Shown piece by piece: positions 1 through 10,059 of a stretch of 64,000 nucleotides of DNA. The notes below the pieces were generated by a model. That model did no database searches and was not told the origin of the DNA. It worked only from the letters and a program-made list of their open reading frames with translations. The number at the start of each line of letters is the position of its first letter. Positions within the stretch are counted from its first letter, which is position 1. The stretch comes from Nematopogon swammerdamellus (taxonomy: Eukaryota; Arthropoda; Insecta; Lepidoptera; Adelidae), in NCBI GenBank assembly GCA_946902875.1, contig OX336339.1, positions 23,467,349 through 23,531,348 on the forward strand, in the 5' to 3' direction. The translations under genes and the position numbers were made by a program.

Positions 1-75
1 AGGTACATTTTCGCACGCAGCGATTGGCGACGTGAAACAGTAGGCTATTAAAGCCCGAACGTAGGAACATTTTCT

Positions 76-415
76 ACATACATACATACATATCACACAC
101 GCTGAATCCCGACAATCGGGGTAAGCAGAGTAATCGGTGTTGTGCTGCAAGAACTCTGGTAAATTACAGCACAACACCGACCACCACGTTTCGCAAATTA
201 TTCGAACAAGATTCAATCGATCAAGCAGCTAGTAAGGCACGAAGACCCACCTGCCGCATGAATCGGTGGAAGTACCATGCCAAGGTGAGAGGTGGCGAGC
301 CTGTCGCCCTTTAGCACGGCATCTTGTCCTTATCCCTTAGTCGCCTTTTAAGACATGCACGGGGAGAGATGCAGTGAGGCTATTATTTTTAAGTACCGGC
401 CCCACACGGTACACA
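76..415 (-). repeat. SINE-A copy with ATGT-repeat tail
   Basis: The transcript-like orientation is the minus strand. A 5' head (about 345-415) reads as the complement of GTGTGGGGCCGGTACTT followed by a GGCGACTAAGGG block. The body runs leftwards to a run of ATGT repeats at 76-92. Inside lies a hairpin with 13-bp arms (CGGTGTTGTGCTG and its complement) at about 137-178. The same unit recurs at least ten times here. A retroposon nature is inferred from the microsatellite tail and from 5'-truncated copies. Confidence 0.65.
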
Positions 416-512
416 TTTTCTATGGAGTGATTTATCTGTTACGAAGTAAGTATTAAGTAATCTATGTCCGAACGGCAAATACGTAACCAACACTGTTAAT
501 GGTCACTGTGAG

Positions 513-650
513 ATGTACGTGTGTCGACGGCCAATAATCCCGAATCCTTTAAACCTGGGTGTCTTCAAACGTCGTATTAACAGGCAAGACAGTCTAGCAA
601 CAGTCCGCAAATCTGCTGGCATGGGCACAAAAATATTTAATTATTATTAG
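513..650 (+). pseudogene. Possible LINE ORF2 C-terminal scrap
   Basis: A 45-codon open stretch ends in TAG at 648-650 and contains the segment LGVFKRRINRQDSL. This resembles the short basic C-terminus found after the reverse transcriptase of many non-LTR retrotransposons, and the LINE-E fragments here have a comparable FKRGVNGHL. It has no start context and sits between two SINE-A pieces. The resemblance is by eye only. Confidence 0.3.
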
Positions 651-663
651 TGTATTTAACAAA

Positions 664-743
664 AGTTCTTGCAGCACAACACCGATTACTCTGCTTACCC
701 CGATTGTCGGGATTCAGCGTGTGTGATATGTATGTATGTATGT
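664..743 (+). repeat. SINE-A 3' fragment, inverted partner of copy 1
   Basis: This is the 3'-most 80 bases of SINE-A including its ATGT tail, 5'-truncated inside the hairpin loop. It is the exact reverse complement of 76-155, and both share variants (gctgaatcc, atatcacac) absent from the other copies. Confidence 0.75.
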
Positions 744-1520
744 AGTGTATTTATTACATACACAATATAAAACTAACAGACAAAAGAACATAGTAACAAT
801 ACACAATAGCACGAACACACATATAAAGATGTCATACATACGCTACCAAAATCATAACCATCCTGTTGGTTTCGCCGCAGTCGATTAAAATATAGTATGA
901 TAACTAATAAAATTATATTAGCTCATAACACCTTGGTGAACAAGGTGCCATGTCAGTGCTTCCCTTTGCCGTGCTGGTTACACTGAACTGGGCGGAATCC
1001 AACTCTGAAAATTTCGGCTGCACGAGTACCTACTAATTTGATTAGGATGTGAAATTTCAAAGAAAGAAAAATATTACAAAAGGAAATACATTATGTAATA
1101 ATGTATCCAGCAAAGATGTAGGTAATACATTCAAAAGGTCAGATGGTTAGACTTTTATCTCCACAAATCGAGATCGTCGTAAACCATCCGACAGAGGGTT
1201 CATCTGGGGTTGATCCCTCCCCCAACCTCTGTTTCAACTTTGTAATTGAACCCCAAAATTTAACAAGTTTACGAAATGTTTCGCGATATTTTTTTCACGG
1301 TTCGAATGATATGTAAGTTATAGCAGAGCAGAGGGTAAATTTATTGTGGCTTCTATAATTATCAATTTAAAATAGTTATTTTTTTCTGTGCCCTATGGTT
1401 AAACGATAGGTTGTACTATGAAAATGTGGATTATAAAGTTAATTTACTAAAATATTATAAAATATCTCCCAATTAGCATAGATCAAGTACGTCCTACCTT
1501 ATTATATTGATACTTTCTAC
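744..1520. other. AT-rich intergenic DNA with an old SINE-B fragment
   Basis: No gene is visible. Positions 921-1005 match the middle of SINE-B in reverse orientation with many differences, so this is an older copy. The rest is AT-rich sequence I do not recognise. Confidence 0.5.
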
Positions 1521-1856
1521 ATTTTTTTTTTATTTTTTTTATGGAAACTGACACGGTTGGCTACATCACCTACAACATCCGCGATGTGAGCCCATAACAC
1601 CGGTTAAACTTGGTGCCACGTCAGTGCTTCCCTTCGGTCGTGCCGGCTACACTGAACTGGACGGAAAACACAAACTATTTACATAGCCGTTTCGACCGAC
1701 CTTTCATTCAGTGCGGTGGTACCAACCCGGGCGGGTTAAACCCTACCACCTAGTAATATAAGAAGGGAGTCATATCCCTTAGTCGCCTTTTACCACATAC
1801 ACGGGGAGCGATGCAGTGGGGCTATTCTTTTAAAGTACCGGCCCCACATTACAATT
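1521..1856 (-). repeat. SINE-B2, near full length
   Basis: The poly-A tail appears as poly-T at 1522-1540, followed by the SINE-B tail, body and core, then the head shared with SINE-A, ending at about 1856 (ggccccaca). It shows that the SINE-B body can carry the SINE-A head instead of the 5S head seen at 7458-7821. Confidence 0.75.
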
Positions 1857-3071
1857 TTCTATTGCACACGAACTAGATTACCTCGTGGTGAGTCATTTTC
1901 TAAAAGCCTCCTATCTCCCAATACGTACCAACTAATTCAGAGCGCACATAGACGAAATACATTGCGAATATTTAAAACGCTCTAAGCGACCTGTGCCGAG
2001 TTGGGAGTTCATATCAGCTTGTAGCAGAACATTCCCGCCGCGTGTCACTTAGCACGGGAACTCGCTGGATTCCGAGGGATTTGCGAAAATTGCCAGAGAT
2101 TTACTGTGAAAAATTACCGGGACCAACTTCACTCATTTGCCTACCTCCGGACTGCGGGCTCGAGGTTCGCGGCGGGGCGGGGGCGGGGAGGGGTGGGGAG
2201 GGAAAGGGAGAAAGTTCGAGGAACTTGTAAAATGCCAGAGGGTCGACAAGGGGATGTCAGTCACAGAAAACAATCTACTTTTTCGCTAAATTATAAGTTT
2301 GTGGGCCAAAAAGCTTTTTGCGCCGATCTAATTAGTTACTTTTAATTCCTTTACGTTGTTATAAAGTTTGCACGCGCCGAGCGGTCGGAATACGACAAAA
2401 TCCATTACCGGACTCAGTCTCGCGGGAGATTTTGATACAAACGAATTAAGCATCAATTTGTTTATTTGACAGATTATTAAAATATTGCAACGCGATCAGC
2501 AGGGAAAGAGTGAACGAGTGTTCGCGTCGAACCGCAAGCGAACGAGTGGCGTGAATATTTTACTAGAATATTTTTAATAGTTGACGCAGCAGGGATCATA
2601 TTCGATGCTTTCTGTCAATCCCGCAAGCCCGCAATTTCGAAATGAAATAATTAATTCGCTCTTTTACTATTCATGATTTATCGTATCAGACATGTTATTT
2701 TATTTGTTTTAATAATATTTATGCTTCGGTTTATGTATGAGCTTCAATGTTTAATTCTCACTGCAGTCTTAAGTACCTACAAGTTTGAACGACAGCCCGC
2801 ACAATGCGATAGAGAATCGACCACAAAACAGCGAGCGCGTCGCAACTACAGCCCGCCGGAACACACCACGTCCAACGCCACGCGACACGCCAATTTGTGG
2901 CGGGCTTTGCCTAAACCTAAACCAATCCGTTGCGCCGATGGACAAGCGCCAGGGGCAGCGAGGGTGGCAAGTGGGGCGGCGTGTGTTGCATTGCACGCGC
3001 CACCGAGCACTGAGCCTGGGAATGCAAGAAATCGTCTTTGCAATATTGAATTCTACTACGTCAAAAATCTA
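1857..3071. other. Intergenic DNA with a G-quadruplex-like tract
   Basis: No supported gene. Positions 2171-2208 contain six closely spaced runs of three or more G separated by single bases, a strong G-quadruplex pattern on the plus strand. A moderately GC-rich patch at 2790-3000 is open in several frames on both strands, which is expected of composition and not evidence of coding. Confidence 0.5.
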
Positions 3072-3345
3072 GTTTTTTTTAATGTAACCCGGTATGGGTG
3101 GCTGAATCGGAGGGGCCAAAGCGCATGCTTCGGCCAGCCTATATCACCTCCGAGAAGGTAGGTGCCATACTGGATACTTTCCTGGATTACGGGCTATACT
3201 GGACTAGAGCAGAACACAGCCGAGGCTGCTATGCGGCCATCTTACATCCAGTACGGTGGTCCCAAACCAGTCGGGTACAATTTGAGCCTACCACCTAGTA
3301 AGGGGCAAGGGAAGGGACCTACAGCTTACACCGAGTTTGCAATTG
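3072..3345 (-). repeat. SINE-C, 5'-truncated
   Basis: It starts with the complement of the poly-A tail (ttttttttaatgtaacccgg) and continues through the SINE-C body to the shared core (ctaccacctagtaagg) before losing similarity at about 3335. The tRNA-like head is missing. Confidence 0.7.
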
Positions 3346-3675
3346 TGTGTGCAGAATGAAGCGGGGTGAGTTGGAGAGGGAGCGACCCGAGCGACGGCCA
3401 ATCGAAAGCGGCGCTCAGCGGCGGCGCGTGTCGGTTGCGAAAGTTGCGTTACGATTTATGCGCTTTCAGTGCGTAAAAGTACATGAGACGGGAGACGCGC
3501 TCAGTGATCGGTGGCGCGCACGCACGGGACACCGTGCCCATGTAGATAGGTCAGAGACAAGCGATCCGAACTCGCGTGGAGAGTGTTCCCGTACTATTCC
3601 GTTTTCCGTTTTTCCTGTAAACTACAAGAGAGGCCCTATATTTCTTTTTCTTCCTACTGAACTGAAATTTAATTG
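3346..3675. other. CpG-rich patch with a D-related end
   Basis: Positions 3360-3560 are rich in CG dinucleotides, unlike the surroundings. The stretch 3566-3605 (gaactcgcgtggagagtgtt) resembles the end of D-type repeats seen at 44941. No coding sequence can be supported. Confidence 0.35.
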
Positions 3676-3966
3676 TACCTTACAAAACTGAGCTAATATT
3701 TACAAAACTGAACTGCACTTCACAAAACTGAACTGCACTTTACAAAACTCAACTGCATTTTACAAAACTGAACTGCACCTTAGAAAACTGAAGTGAACCT
3801 TACAAAGCTGAACTACACCTTACAAAACTGAACAGCACCTTACAAAACTGAACTGCACCTTACAAAACTAAACTGTACCTTACAAAACTGAACTGCACCT
3901 TACAAAACTGAACTGCACTTTACAAAACTGAACTGCACCCAACAAAACTGAACTGAACCTTACAAT
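3676..3966. repeat. Minisatellite, 20-bp period, about 14 copies
   Basis: The unit cttacaaaactgaactgcac is repeated head to tail with scattered substitutions (for example cacttcac, gaacagcac). The array is abrupt at both ends and contains no long open frame. Confidence 0.95.
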
Positions 3967-4286
3967 GTTAATCGTGTAAGAGCATGTATCACCGCATATA
4001 GTCTCCAGCCGGCACTAGACACTAGTTTATCGAGGCGTCTAGGGAGGTAGTAGCGGGCCCCGCTGCGACCTATAGTCGCGTGTAAGAGGTGCCAAACTCT
4101 TATTAAATGGAATGCTTTCAAGGTATTACCACAGCCTTTCAGTAGAGCCGAGCGCAAGAGCGACGGAAAAGGGAGATCTGCACCTCTATTTTCAGCCGCG
4201 AGTCGCCCGGGGGTGCGGTAAAAGGATTAATACTCACTCGGCCAGCTCAGCGGAGGACGAGCGAAAAGCTATATTATCACACGTAT
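3967..4286. other. Intergenic DNA, moderately GC-rich
   Basis: Open frames exist on both strands but none shows a recognisable domain, so I see no supportable gene here. Confidence 0.4.
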
Positions 4287-4610
4287 TATGTACCGTATGG
4301 AGCCGGTACTTAAAAAGAATTGCTCCACTGCATCTCTCCCCGTGCATGTCGTAAAATGCAACTAAACGGTAAGGACAAGATGCCGTGCTAAAAGGCGACA
4401 GGCTTCCACCGAGTCACGCAGCGAGTCTCACTTGCTGCTTGATAGTTATCTTGTCTTAACACTTTACTGAACGTAGTGGTCGGTGTTGTGCAGTAATTTA
4501 AAAGAGTACTTGCAGCACAACATTAATTGTCGGTATATAGCGTGTGGTATATAGGTATTATATTGTGTGTATGCCGTGTGTGGCCGGTACTTAAAAAGTG
4601 CGATAAAGAA
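4287..4610 (+). repeat. SINE-A, diverged
   Basis: The head (gccggtacttaaaaagaatt, 4302-4321), the shared block and the hairpin arms at about 4480-4525 are recognisable. The tail has decayed to gtatataggtatt. A second partial head (ggccggtacttaaaaag) follows at 4581-4597. Confidence 0.65.
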
Positions 4611-4662
4611 ACGATTTTAAGAACCAATGCGGTCTTAAAAGCCCAATGTCGACTATAAACGG

Positions 4663-4905
4663 GTTTTTTTTATATAATAAGCGATACATGCCTTACGCCC
4701 ATGGACATTCGGTCGCATGCGCGGGCTGCGAATGCCAAATCGGCGTTTCAGGTGACAATTCACGCTCCTCTTGAAGGGCCCGAGACTGTACTTGGGGGGA
4801 AATATGTGGACAGGGAGAGCGTTCCAGAATGACCGGTTCTGTGGAGAAAGGATATGCAGAACCGATTGGTAATTTGACATAATATTCATTTATCTTTATT
4901 TTCAC
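4663..4905 (-). mobile_element. LINE-E 3' end (5'-truncated non-LTR retrotransposon)
   Basis: On the minus strand a frame encodes a segment with FWNALPVHIFPPKYSLG followed by a basic FKRSVN stretch, the typical end of a LINE reverse transcriptase ORF. A short 3' UTR ends at the poly-A complement at 4663-4671. Related copies at 15195, 42141 and 43498 share the 3' end, as expected for truncated retroposed copies. The clade is not determined. Confidence 0.65.
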
Positions 4906-4949
4906 GTTTTTTGATACATATTTACATTAATTTTATATAATTATAAAAT

Positions 4950-5340
4950 AAAATACCTATACAAAATTAATACAAACAGACAAAAACAAAAAACGGTATT
5001 CTCGCCGGCGGCGGGAGGCGGACCTCCAAGCACGCCGGCGGGTGCAGGCCGTGGCTACGGAGCTCTCCGAGACGACGCGAGGCAAGCTACGAGCGATAGG
5101 TGGTGGTACTAGACACGTAGGCCACCACCACCCCCATCTCGGAGAGCTCCGTATCCACCGGGCGGGGCGACGACACGCAGTCCTTTCATGGATCTTGATC
5201 CTCGTGCGTGCGCCGCCGTTGCGCACCGTACCGCCACGCCGGCAGCGGGGGCTGTAGTCAGAGCACGGAGCCCCGATAGCCCCAAGCAGGGATGTGGCGG
5301 ACATCGTCGTCCCGTCGTAGGTCTTGTGGCGGTCTTGTCA
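4950..5340. other. GC-rich patch with a 17-bp inverted repeat
   Basis: Positions 5056-5072 (tacggagctctccgaga) and 5137-5153 are perfect reverse complements separated by 64 bases, and ggtggt/accacc arms lie between them. A 115-codon frame is open on the minus strand (4957-5304) but has no recognisable domain. It could be a decayed exon or a repeat; I cannot tell. Confidence 0.4.
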
Positions 5341-5911
5341 TTTATTATTATTATAATAAATTACTATTATAGCAAGTGTAGATTATAGTTTAATAATAAT
5401 TATTATGTGAATAATAATAATTGTATCAAACATTAGACAACCCTATTAAACAGACTGCCCCGTAGGTACTCAACTACTACTTTACTTACGAGCATGAAGA
5501 TACCTACAGGGAATCAAGTCGAGCCAGAAAAGTTCTCACAGCGCAGATAGCATCTGATGAAAGCAAAAAACCGCAATTTTCTCGCTACCGCGTTTTGTCT
5601 CACGCCGGCCTCGCCGGAATAATAAAGATAGCCCTCAGCATTCGGCCTCCTTTGGGTCCGCGGAGAAACGGGCACACTTGCCTCATTGATTACTTTCATG
5701 TCTTTGCACCCAGTCCTTTGTCGAACCGGGCGCGCCGCCGTCCCACAATACCCTGAGATGTAATGGGACAACAGCGACATCTATTGTTGCTTCTTTTATT
5801 CCGCCGGCGATACAGGAGTGTGTTTTTCACTTACCGCGTCGCGGGTCGCTGCCTGCGATGGTTTCGTGGCCGTTTGGAGTCGTTGTGGGAAGTGCTTGGA
5901 GGTATTATTGC
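5341..5911. other. Intergenic DNA, no gene seen
   Basis: A TTATTA-rich run at 5340-5420 is followed by unique-looking sequence without repeats or a supported coding region. Confidence 0.4.
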
Positions 5912-6196
5912 TTACATACATACCGCACACTGTATCCCGATAATAAGCATAGTAATCGGAGATGTGCTGCAAGAACTATGGTAAATTACAGCACAACACC
6001 GACCACCACGTTTGGCGAAGTATTATTATTAGGACAAGATATAATTTTCATGTAGCAAGTATGGTACAAAGACCCACCTACTGCCTGACTCGGTGGAAGA
6101 ACAGTGCCAAGGTGAGAAGTGACTAGCCTGTCGCCCTTTAGCATTCTCGTCCTTATCCCTTTTAGTTCACCTTTTACGACATGCATGGGGAGAGAT
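5912..6196 (-). repeat. SINE-A copy
   Basis: The tail (acatacataccgcacac) at 5912-5930, the hairpin arms at about 5957-6000, and the body and shared block ending in catggggagag at 6196. The 5' head is lost beyond that point. Confidence 0.7.
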
Positions 6197-6267
6197 TTTT
6201 TTTGTTTTTTAGTTTTTTTCATCCAATTCGTTAGAGCCGTTTCCGAGAAACCAAGTTTAGCTCACTT

Positions 6268-6405
6268 AGGCCCAATTGCGCCAACACGAATTTAGAGTTA
6301 AGTAGCGAGTTATGGATTTAAACGCGGTTCCCACAGTCAACGGGTACTAGCTTAACGAGTTAAACTGATTTATATCGTTAAATTCGTGTTGGCGCAATTG
6401 GCCCT
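6268..6405. mobile_element. Small MITE with 24-27-bp inverted ends
   Basis: The left end ggcccaattgcgccaacacg and the right end at about 6379-6405 are reverse complements over the aattta boundary, enclosing only about 85 bases. TTA flanks both ends (6266-6268 and 6405-6407), compatible with a 3-bp TTA duplication as in PIF/Harbinger-type elements. There is no coding capacity. Confidence 0.6.
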
Positions 6406-6748
6406 TAAAGTGATAAGTTAGTTAAGTAAGTGTTTTTTATATTATTACTTTTTCATATACGTTTAAGAAAATGTTTTGAGGCACCTACCCCAAGGTATGT
6501 GTTCAGAAATGCATTGGCCATTGCCTTTACCTTCAAATATTTTCAAACTTGTGAAACGAATGAATGGTAACTACCCGCAATTCGTTGGCGCGGTTTTTTC
6601 TAAGCGCTCGAAGCGAGGGCATTCTGATTCGAGCATTCGTTCGTGGCTCGTCGATTTTCGAAAAGATTCCTTGCGTTCTCGCTGCCGCTACCGCCGCAGT
6701 CGAGCCATCTATCCTCGGGTGATCAAGTGCGTGTCGTGCTTCGTGAGT

Positions 6749-6814
6749 ATGAAGCCCAGGATCCTGGTGAAGAGCTGTGCCGCACGCATCCTACGCCCGC
6801 CCGCGGAGAACCAG
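6749..6814 (+). other. Possible short coding exon with splice donor
   Basis: An ATG at 6749 opens 22 codons (MKPRILVKSCAARILR at the start) that end exactly at CAG|GTACGT (donor at 6815), in phase 0. The block 6590-6815 is GC-rich against an AT-rich background. No downstream partner exon was found and the protein is not recognised, so this is only a candidate. Confidence 0.25.
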
Positions 6815-7025
6815 GTACGTAGCCCTCTTTCGTTCGGTCGCATCATCTATCAATTTTCACTCATTGTCATTTCATTCTTACAGTCCACTCTCTTTTAAGA
6901 AAATTCCAGCTACCGAGTTCTGCTAGGTATGGTAGTAGACTGGCGGAAAGGGCCATAGCTACCCGATGTACGTTTTTAAGGGCAATAAATTTTCTTTTTT
7001 ATTTGATATATTCTATTCATTATGT

Positions 7026-7231
7026 AATTTTTTTTTTATGGAAACTGACACGATTGGCTACATCACCTACAACATCCGTGATGTCAGCCCATAACACCGG
7101 GTGAACTTGGTGCCACGTCAGTGCTTCCCTTCGGTCGTGCCGGCTACACTGAACTCGACGGAAAACAAACTATTTGCATAGCCGTTTCGACCCACCTTTC
7201 ATTCAGTGCGGTGGTACCAACCGGGGCGGGT
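7026..7231 (-). repeat. SINE-B, 5' half missing
   Basis: The poly-T start at 7029-7038, then the SINE-B tail and body to gtaccaaccggggcgggt at about 7231, where similarity stops inside the core. Confidence 0.75.
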
Positions 7232-7457
7232 GTATTTGAATACGATATTTTCATGATGCTATCTCTTATCATTTCACGAGAGTCACGGTGACCTCGGATC
7301 GGCGTGTTTGTGTTGTCCCCTCCGCGCCGGCATATGACGCTGCTGGCGCCGCAGTCTGAGCAAACCCAGACTCAGACGTCGCGTACAACAACGCGCGTAA
7401 TCCTCGACAAGCTGACTCATTTCTGATGAAACTGCGCCTCGCATAATGTCAGCCTCG

Positions 7458-7821
7458 GCCCAGTGGTGCGGTCGGTCGACTGTTGTTAAGCAACGCTGAG
7501 CCCGGTCAGTACTTGGATGGGTGACCGCTCGACAGTTGGAGGCTGACCGTGGTTCGGATTCCACGTTAAAGTGTAGGTCCCTTCCCTTCTTACCCTACTA
7601 GGTGGTAGGGTTTATCCCGGCCAGGTTAGTACCACCGCACTGAGCGAAACGTCGGTCGAAACGGCTATGTAAATAGTTCGTGTTTTCCGTCCAGTTCAGT
7701 GTAGCCGACATGAAATGAAGGGAAGCACTGACATGGCACCTAGTTCACCCGGTGTTATGGGCTGACATCACGGATGTTGTAGGTGATGTAGCCAACCGTG
7801 TCACATTCCATAAAAAAAAAA
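7458..7821 (+). mobile_element. SINE-B1, full length with 5S rRNA-like head
   Basis: Positions 7485-7528 match the internal promoter region of 5S rRNA (gttaagcaacgctg ... cagtacttggatgggtgacc). A linker with ggttcggattccacg follows, then the shared core (ctactaggtggtaggg), the body, and a tail ending in ccat plus a poly-A run at 7811-7820. The 5S-type internal control region makes this a SINE3-class, Pol III-transcribed SINE. It depends on an unidentified LINE for movement. Confidence 0.8.
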
Positions 7822-7854
7822 GTACATTGTTATACCTGATGCCTTCATAATATA

Positions 7855-8150
7855 GTGCACGCACCGAATTTTGCCATTTTTAACCACCGACGCAAAAAGA
7901 GTGATGTTGTAAGTTTAATATGTGTATCTGCGTATCTGTGTGTCAGTCCGTGGCATCGTAGCTCCCAAATGGATGGACCGATTTGTATGCGGTTTTTTTT
8001 TTTTATTAGAAAGCTCCTTTACCCAGGATGGTTCTTAGCTGTATCAGTAATCAAGTAATCAAGTAATTAAGAAGTAATAAAAAATACGTCTCACGCATGG
8101 ACCGACTTGGGTGCGGTTTTTTTAAAAAAAGCTCGAAATAAAAGGTAATT
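7855..8150 (+). repeat. Repeat J copy
   Basis: It contains ggcatcgtagctcccaaatg then atggaccgatttg and a poly-T. A reverse copy at 43955-44215 and a partial one at 45595-45740 share this order. It is widespread in lepidopteran genomes in my experience; the class is not assigned. Confidence 0.55.
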
Positions 8151-8160
8151 ACAAATTAAA

Positions 8161-8460
8161 AAACCCCCCGACCCCTTAAAAGGTCAAAAATAATTTCGGT
8201 TTAGTAACTTAAAGGAGTCGGGAGACCGCTAAGCAAGTAAAATATATAATTTGCGCAGGTATTTACTTAACGGTCCTTGAAAAAAATTGCATTAAATGTC
8301 TAAATACAAAATTTCATCAAAATCGTTAGAGCGGTTTCTGAGAAATCAAGTTAGATCCAATTTAAAAAAACCCCGACCTTTAAAAGTTAGGAACAATTTC
8401 CGTTTAATTACTTAAAGTAGTCGGGGGACCGCTAAGTAAATAAAATATAAGCTGCGGGTA
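8161..8460 (+). repeat. Repeat I, two tandem copies
   Basis: The block starting ccccgacc and running to the accgctaag motif occurs at 8166-8250 and again at 8370-8450, separated by a segment with atttcatcaaaatcgttaga. A degraded relative lies at 17975-18050. Confidence 0.6.
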
Positions 8461-8675
8461 TTTGCTACCACGCTTTTTTAACTTTTTTAACGTTTTAGTA
8501 CTTTTTCTTTTTCAATATAGAAACTTGTTTTAAAAAACCGATTAGGTACGTAATTTTTTATGAGAATAACTTTTGCCCGCGGCTTCGCTTCGCGTGACTT
8601 TTTGCTCAAAGCTCAGGCCGCCGATGATGTATCGTTATGAATTATAGTTTAAATTTTAAACTAAATAGTATAAAA

Positions 8676-8706
8676 CATGATTGTTTTAAACTTTAAAACA
8701 ATCATG
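8676..8706. repeat. Perfect 31-nt palindrome
   Basis: Arms catgattgttttaaa (8676-8690) and tttaaaacaatcatg (8692-8706) are perfect complements around one C. It abuts the GA microsatellite. Confidence 0.9.
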
Positions 8707-8895
<189 letters not shown>

Positions 8896-9616
8896 AGGGG
8901 AGTGGCTAGAGCGGGTACGAAGGGGGACAAGTTTTGCGACGGCCGCGTATTTTTCATTAGAGACGCTTCGGAGGGAACGATCTTGAGGGAAATTAGAATA
9001 ATGAGGTGGCCGAGAGAGGCTCGGAGACAGCGGAGATAGCGAACGCTTTCAGGGCTGCTGAAATAATAATCCAAATAAACGACAACTTTCGGAAATAATT
9101 GCGACATTTTTAGATATCATCTGTTTTAATTTGGAAAGAAATTGCTTTCGATAATAAGTCCATAAGTATGAGACAAAGACATTTTTTTTATGCGCTTATT
9201 AACAGTGATTGCGTTTCCTTCAAACTAAGACTGGTTTTTTTTTCTCTTTATAGGCGGCCTTGCTTTCAAGTTTCAATTAATCTGTTTGTAATCATAATAA
9301 ACATTTTGCTATTGTTCTTGTAAATGGGTTTGGACTGGTAGATTGAATTTAAATAGTTTATACTTTTCATTTAACTTTTTTTTTTATTCCCAACTAGAAA
9401 TAACAATCTGAATACTTAATATTTTATTCAGTCTTCTGTAAAAAGTTGCACGCAATACTTGAAACTAAATCCAGGGCCTGTAAAGTTGCACTGCGTTCTC
9501 GAATACCTATCGACCGGCGGAGCGTGGTATGAGGCGTGCATGAGATAAGGCATCTTCAGAGGAGATAAAGAAAATTAAAATTAAGAAAGCATCGTAATAC
9601 ATCACAAGATAATACA
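8896..9616. other. Intergenic DNA, no gene seen
   Basis: AT-rich with poly-T runs; no repeat family or coding sequence recognised. Confidence 0.4.
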
Positions 9617-9762
9617 TGATTCCGTCCAGTTCAGTGTAGCCGGCACGACCGAAGGGAAGCACTGACGTGGCACCAAGTTCACCCGGTGTTATGGGTTGCC
9701 ATCACGGATGTTGTAGGTGATGTAGCCAACCGTGTCAGTTTCCATAAAAAAAAAAAAAAAAA
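9617..9762 (+). repeat. SINE-B 3' fragment
   Basis: It starts at ccgtccagttcagtgtagcc and ends with ccat plus a 17-base A run at 9746-9762. It is 5'-truncated, the usual form of an incompletely reverse-transcribed copy. Confidence 0.8.
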
Positions 9763-9869
9763 CATGTTACGGAAGTCACTACATTAACTTCAGAAACAAA
9801 ATCGTGGGATAAATATAAATGTAAGTGTAAGCCAAGATCTGAATTCAGCTTGAATAAAAATTAATACAA

Positions 9870-9937
9870 TTTCAACACAAGCTAATGCGATCTGACAACA
9901 TCTACATGTTGTCAGATCGCATTAGCTTGTGTTGAAA
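9870..9937. repeat. Perfect inverted duplication, 31-bp arms
   Basis: Arms 9870-9900 and 9907-9937 are exact reverse complements separated by tctaca. The right arm runs straight into an RTE-type fragment, so the structure sits at its breakpoint. Confidence 0.95.
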
Positions 9938-10045
9938 CTCTCCAACTTTCCTCCAGTCCTCTCGGCCTTCAGCGATACGTAATCACTGCTTACCGCCGAC
10001 GTACTTGATGTCGTCGTCCCACCTGGCGGGTGGTCGTTGTTGTTT
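9938..10045 (-). mobile_element. RTE-like LINE fragment
   Basis: Reads, in reverse, as the end of the LINE ORF better preserved at 20515-20895: the region encoding the GRPPARWDDDIKY-type motif appears as the complement of ccacccgccaggtgggac. It is truncated on both sides. Confidence 0.65.
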
Positions 10046-10059
10046 TTTTTTATTTGATA

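Noticed and set aside
3676..3966. CRISPR-like repeat array
   Set aside because: The units are contiguous without unique spacers, and the genome is eukaryotic; it is a minisatellite.
7485..7528. Genuine 5S rRNA gene
   Set aside because: Only the internal control region matches; the 5' and 3' parts of 5S rRNA are absent and a SINE body with poly-A follows.
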